Below are positions 16,259 to 18,458 of a DNA stretch of 18,458 nucleotides, one piece after another. The position numbers and the translations under genes were made by a program. Numbering within the stretch: the stretch's first letter is position 1; every line of letters begins with the position of its first letter. Source of the DNA: DASULK01 sp036381835 (lineage in GTDB: Bacteria > Actinomycetota > Actinomycetes > Mycobacteriales > Micromonosporaceae); contig DASVCA010000127.1 in NCBI GenBank assembly GCA_036381835.1, positions 1 through 18,458 on the forward strand. Reading direction: 5' to 3'. Below the pieces are notes generated by a model. The model worked only from the letters and a program-made list of their open reading frames with translations. It did no database searches and was not told where the DNA came from.

Positions 16259-17154
16259 AGAAGTCCGTGTTCGTGGCGGCGTTCGCTCTTGCGGCGTCGG
16301 TCGCGACCGCCCCTGTGGCGCTGGCCCAGGAGGCGGAACCCGCTGACTGCGCTGCGGCTGTCACCGCGCTGAACCGTGCCGACGGTGCCCACCGTGCTGC
16401 CGTCGAGGCCGACGAGAAGGCCGCCGCTGCGGAGGCCGCCGACAAGGCGCTTGAGGACGCTGAGAAGCGGCTGGACGAAGCAACCACTGATCGTAACGCC
16501 GCGCAGGCCGAGGTCAACCGGTGGCAGGCCGAGGTGGATCGTCTGGACTCGAACGGAGACGGCGAGAGTACGGACGCGAACGGCGAGGTGGACCCTGACA
16601 AGCAGGCCGAGCTTGACGCAGCACTCGCTGCACTCGCGAGGGCGAAGGAAGCCCTCGACGCCGCCCAGAAGGAGCTCGACGCTGCGCAGGACGCGCGCGA
16701 CGAGGCCGAGAAGGCGGCCGAGGCTGATGCGTACGCGCTCCGTCGGGAGGCCGAGAAGACCGACGCAGACGAGCTGAAGAAGGCGCTCGACGAGGCCAAG
16801 GCCGACTTCGACCGGCTCTGCGGCGGCGAGGCTCCGCCCACCTCGACGCCACCGACCAGCGAGACGCAGGAACCCTCGGAGGACCCGGACGTCAAGGACC
16901 CGGCGCTGCCCGCGGTCGACCTGGACTGCAAGGACTTCCCCCTCGCGGACGGGCGGACCGCGCAGGACGTCCTGAACGCGATCCCGGGTGACCCGCACGG
17001 CCTGGACGCCGACGAGGACCGCATCGCCTGCGAGCCCGGCCAGGACACCGCCGCCGACTCGAGCAGCGACTTCGAGGACAACGACGAGGTCGTGAGCGTC
17101 GAGAAGGTCACCGTGCCGTCGGGTGGTGTCTCGACGGGGGTCGGCCCGGCGTGA
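16255..17154 (+). CDS. Secreted coiled-coil protein with Excalibur domain
   Basis: A 299-residue protein starting at GTG in a GTGA overlap, with GAGAGGA upstream at 16242-16248. A Sec signal peptide is clear (MKK, then a hydrophobic Ala/Val core), with likely cleavage after VALA at residue 24. Residues about 30-190 are a long Ala/Glu/Lys-rich coiled coil with a Gly/Asp-rich break near 98-113 (SNGDGESTDANGE, calcium-loop-like). A Pro/Thr/Ser-rich spacer follows. Residues about 223-260 form an Excalibur-type domain: DLDCKDF at the start and D-x-D-x-D-x3-CE at 251-260, with Cys225 and Cys259 as a possible disulfide. The C-terminus has VPSGGVSTG (287-295) but no membrane segment. The protein is predicted to be exported and to bind calcium outside the membrane. 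It is coupled to the sortase gene next to it, which suggests they act together. It carries no phage structural signature. Confidence 0.82.
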   Translation: MKKSVFVAAFALAASVATAPVALAQEAEPADCAAAVTALNRADGAHRAAVEADEKAAAAEAADKALEDAEKRLDEATTDRNAAQAEVNRWQAEVDRLDSNGDGESTDANGEVDPDKQAELDAALAALARAKEALDAAQKELDAAQDARDEAEKAAEADAYALRREAEKTDADELKKALDEAKADFDRLCGGEAPPTSTPPTSETQEPSEDPDVKDPALPAVDLDCKDFPLADGRTAQDVLNAIPGDPHGLDADEDRIACEPGQDTAADSSSDFEDNDEVVSVEKVTVPSGGVSTGVGPA

Positions 17155-17792
17155 GACTCGCCGCCCTGGTGCTCGGTGCCGCACTCCTTCTCGCGGGGTG
17201 CGGCACCGAGTACTACCCTGACCCGCTCGCCGACCCGGCCACCGCGCCCAGCCCCATCCCGGTGATCGACACCGAGGAGCCGGACCCCACAGCCATCTAC
17301 CTGCCGAAGCTGGACGTCGGCTCCACGCTGATCCCGCTCGGCCTCACCGGCAAGACGAAGGACTGCCCCGACGGCAACTGCCTCGAAGTCCCCCCGGTGT
17401 TCACCCCCGAGCAGGCCGGCTGGTACGCGGGGAAGAAGAAGCTCGAGGACGGCGACGAGTGGAAGCCCGGCGAGACCGGGCCCGCTGTCATCGTCGGCCA
17501 CGTCGACGGCCTTTTCCCGGACGGGAAGAAGGGCAAGCCCGGCATCTTCGCCCGGTTGAAGGAGCTCACGCCCGGCGACGAGATCCTCGTCGACCAGGCC
17601 GACGGGGAGCAGCTCCGCTACCGGGTCACCGCCGTCGAGCAGCACCCGAAGGCCGAGTTCCCCTGGGACCGGGTGATGGCCGAGACCGGCAAGCCCACCC
17701 TGCAGCTCATCACCTGCGGCGGCGAGTTCGACCGCTCCATTGGCCACTACCGCGACAACGTCGTGGTGTTCACGGAGCTGGTGCCGACGTGA
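17151..17792 (+). CDS. Lipid-anchored class F sortase
   Basis: A 213-residue protein starting at a GTGA overlap. The N-terminus is a lipoprotein signal with lipobox LLAGC and lipidation at Cys17. The sortase barrel spans about 48-211: YLPKLDVGSTLIPLGL at the start, VIVGHVDG with catalytic His117, a FARLKELTPGDEI segment, a YRVTAVEQHPKAEFP strand, then LITCGGEFD with catalytic Cys189 and GHYRDNVVVF. Arg201, 12 residues after the Cys, is the likely third residue (Arg195 is an alternative). The GHVD, TCGG and GHY-x-DNVVV patterns are those of actinobacterial class F sortases, cysteine transpeptidases that cut a sorting signal and attach the protein to the envelope. All catalytic residues are present, so it is probably active. 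A sortase within a phage tail operon is unusual; the neighbouring secreted protein is the obvious substrate or partner candidate. Confidence 0.9.
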   Translation: MRLAALVLGAALLLAGCGTEYYPDPLADPATAPSPIPVIDTEEPDPTAIYLPKLDVGSTLIPLGLTGKTKDCPDGNCLEVPPVFTPEQAGWYAGKKKLEDGDEWKPGETGPAVIVGHVDGLFPDGKKGKPGIFARLKELTPGDEILVDQADGEQLRYRVTAVEQHPKAEFPWDRVMAETGKPTLQLITCGGEFDRSIGHYRDNVVVFTELVPT

Positions 17793-18451
17793 TCGGCCGC
17801 TGCGCCTCCTGCCTGCACCGCCGCAGCGAGCACGACTACCCGAACCCGGGCGACGCCTGCAGGCGTTGTGAGTGCCCCATGTGGTTCGCGCCGTGGTGGC
17901 GGTGGGCGTACCAGGCCCTCGACCAGTGGCTCGCCGAGAAGATCTGGAGAGACCGTGAACCAGGGAGACGCCTACCGCAGGCTGGCGGCGGCGCTCGAGG
18001 AGATCGAGCTGTGGCAGAAACTGGCCCCGCTGCTGCCGTTCGCGGTGCACCACGACCACAAGGCGGAGCGGGTGGCGGCCCGGATGCCGCGGCAGCGGCG
18101 ACCCGCGAACCTGTGGCCGGTGCCCGCACCGGGACCGCGCCGCCTCACCCCACCTGGGAGGCGCGAGTGAAGCGGCTCCTCGACTGGGTGTTCCTGGTGC
18201 GCCGCACCTTGTCCGACCTGCAGGCCACCATCACCCGGGTCGAGTGGTCGCAGGCAGAGGTCCTCACCAGGTTGAGGGGGATGCAGCCCATGACCGTCGT
18301 CGTCGCCAAGCCGGGGGACCGGGACGCCGCACTCGCCGAGCTGTGGCAGCTCCGCGACCAGTTCGCGACCACCGATCCGGACCTCGCCGCCCAACTCCAC
18401 GCGATCTACAACCGGCTGGTCGTCAACGAGCCCAGGCCGCCGGCGGCCTAA
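17789..18451 (+). CDS. Cys-rich zinc-ribbon ORF lacking its own stop
   Basis: The GTG at 17789 overlaps the sortase stop (GTGA). The first roughly 55 codons look genuinely coding (GC-rich third positions) and encode a metal-site pattern C-x2-C-x-H, a second His, then C-x2-C-x-C, followed by a Trp-rich amphipathic stretch (WFAPWWRWAYQALDQWL). After about 17947 this frame shows poor third-position GC and Gly/Arg/Ala-rich junk, while another frame becomes coding; yet no stop appears until 18449. The frame therefore runs into the real gene at 18167 and gives a nominal 220-residue product. Either a one-base indel near 17946 removed a stop, or the ORF ends by frameshift. Only the first 55 or so residues are believable as one protein. 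Such Cys/His ribbons are common in actinophages; the role is unknown. Confidence 0.45.
   Translation: MIGRCASCLHRRSEHDYPNPGDACRRCECPMWFAPWWRWAYQALDQWLAEKIWRDREPGRRLPQAGGGARGDRAVAETGPAAAVRGAPRPQGGAGGGPDAAAAATREPVAGARTGTAPPHPTWEARVKRLLDWVFLVRRTLSDLQATITRVEWSQAEVLTRLRGMQPMTVVVAKPGDRDAALAELWQLRDQFATTDPDLAAQLHAIYNRLVVNEPRPPAA
17955..18170 (+). CDS. Small unknown protein
   Basis: A 71-residue product from the GTG at 17955, with GGAGAG at 17946-17951. Third positions are strongly GC-rich, unlike the competing frame, so it is likely real. The first half is a helix (DAYRRLAAALEEIELWQKL, then LAPLLPFAVHHDHKAE); the second half is basic and Pro-rich (MPRQRRPANLW, then PRRLTPPGRRE). Its stop overlaps the next start as GTGA. 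A shifted TGA at 17956-17958 overlaps its own start, consistent with an ancestral stop of the Cys-rich gene. It has no recognised family, signal peptide or membrane segment. Confidence 0.6.
   Translation: MNQGDAYRRLAAALEEIELWQKLAPLLPFAVHHDHKAERVAARMPRQRRPANLWPVPAPGPRRLTPPGRRE
18167..18451 (+). CDS. Small unknown helical protein
   Basis: A 94-residue product starting at the GTG of a GTGA overlap, with GGGAGG at 18156-18161 as ribosome-binding site. The N-terminal 45 residues form a helix with alternating hydrophobic and charged residues (LLDWVFLVRRTLSDLQATI, then VEWSQAEVLTRLRGM), possibly membrane-peripheral but not a full TM. After a short VTVV-type strand, the C-terminal half is another helix pair (AALAELWQLRDQF, then LAAQLHAIYNRLV) with a Pro-rich end. 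The frame is also the 3' part of the open Cys-rich reading. No family is recognised. The gene ends 7 bases before the window edge. Confidence 0.6.
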   Translation: MKRLLDWVFLVRRTLSDLQATITRVEWSQAEVLTRLRGMQPMTVVVAKPGDRDAALAELWQLRDQFATTDPDLAAQLHAIYNRLVVNEPRPPAA

Positions 18452-18458
18452 CCCGGCG

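Noticed and set aside
17868..17954. Upstream start for the small gene at 17955
   Set aside because: The added sequence is Gly/Arg/Ser-rich and is the shadow of the Cys-rich reading frame, which has better codon bias there.

Overview
This window is a stretch of the structural (tail) module of a tailed phage or prophage of siphovirus type, almost certainly from a high-GC actinobacterium. The support is the uniformly GC-rich third codon positions, frequent GTG/TTG starts, a tail-assembly-chaperone/tape-measure/Dit/Tal-like gene order, a Siphovirus Gp37-like hub, an LtfC-like beta-sandwich protein and a DUF2746-like membrane protein. All real genes lie on the + strand and are packed end to end. 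No tRNA, rRNA, integrase, transposase or CRISPR array was seen. I cannot tell a free phage from a prophage, and the host genus is a guess (Pseudonocardiales-like, from the Excalibur plus class F sortase genes).

Layout. 37-851: tail assembly chaperone pair joined by a predicted -1 frameshift at a GGGGGAA run followed by a 6-bp stem-loop. 874-4578: tape measure protein with a 132-bp (44-aa) tandem repeat block. 4571-5404: distal tail (Dit) protein. 5414-6013: small tail/fibre-type protein. 6043-10851: a very large hub/fibre protein with an N-terminal amidotransferase-like fold, an acidic linker, a Gp37-like hub domain, two FN3 domains (one split by an insert), decapeptide repeats, a beta-rich shaft, an S74 self-cleaving chaperone and an unusual C-terminal extension. 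10854-11760: three small tail-associated genes. 11764-15852: a 1362-aa fibre combining a LamG-like lectin domain, a serine esterase domain, a beta-sandwich, a right-handed beta-helix and fifteen Gly/Ala/Thr-rich repeats.

15935-18451 is a chain of coupled genes joined by GTGA stop/start overlaps: a one-TM DUF2746-like protein (possible holin), a secreted coiled-coil protein with an Excalibur domain, a lipid-anchored class F sortase, a Cys-rich zinc-ribbon ORF without its own stop codon, and two small unknown genes. The secreted protein plus sortase pair inside a tail operon is the most unexpected part. It suggests that the phage alters or attaches protein to the host surface, although this is inference.

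How it works together: the chaperones and tape measure set tail length, Dit and the hub close the tail tip, the small tail proteins decorate it, and the esterase/beta-helix fibre probably recognises and trims surface glycan. The terminal cassette is membrane- and envelope-directed. No gap without a gene exceeds about 82 bases; the longest, 15853-15934, holds a weak hairpin and a Shine-Dalgarno sequence.
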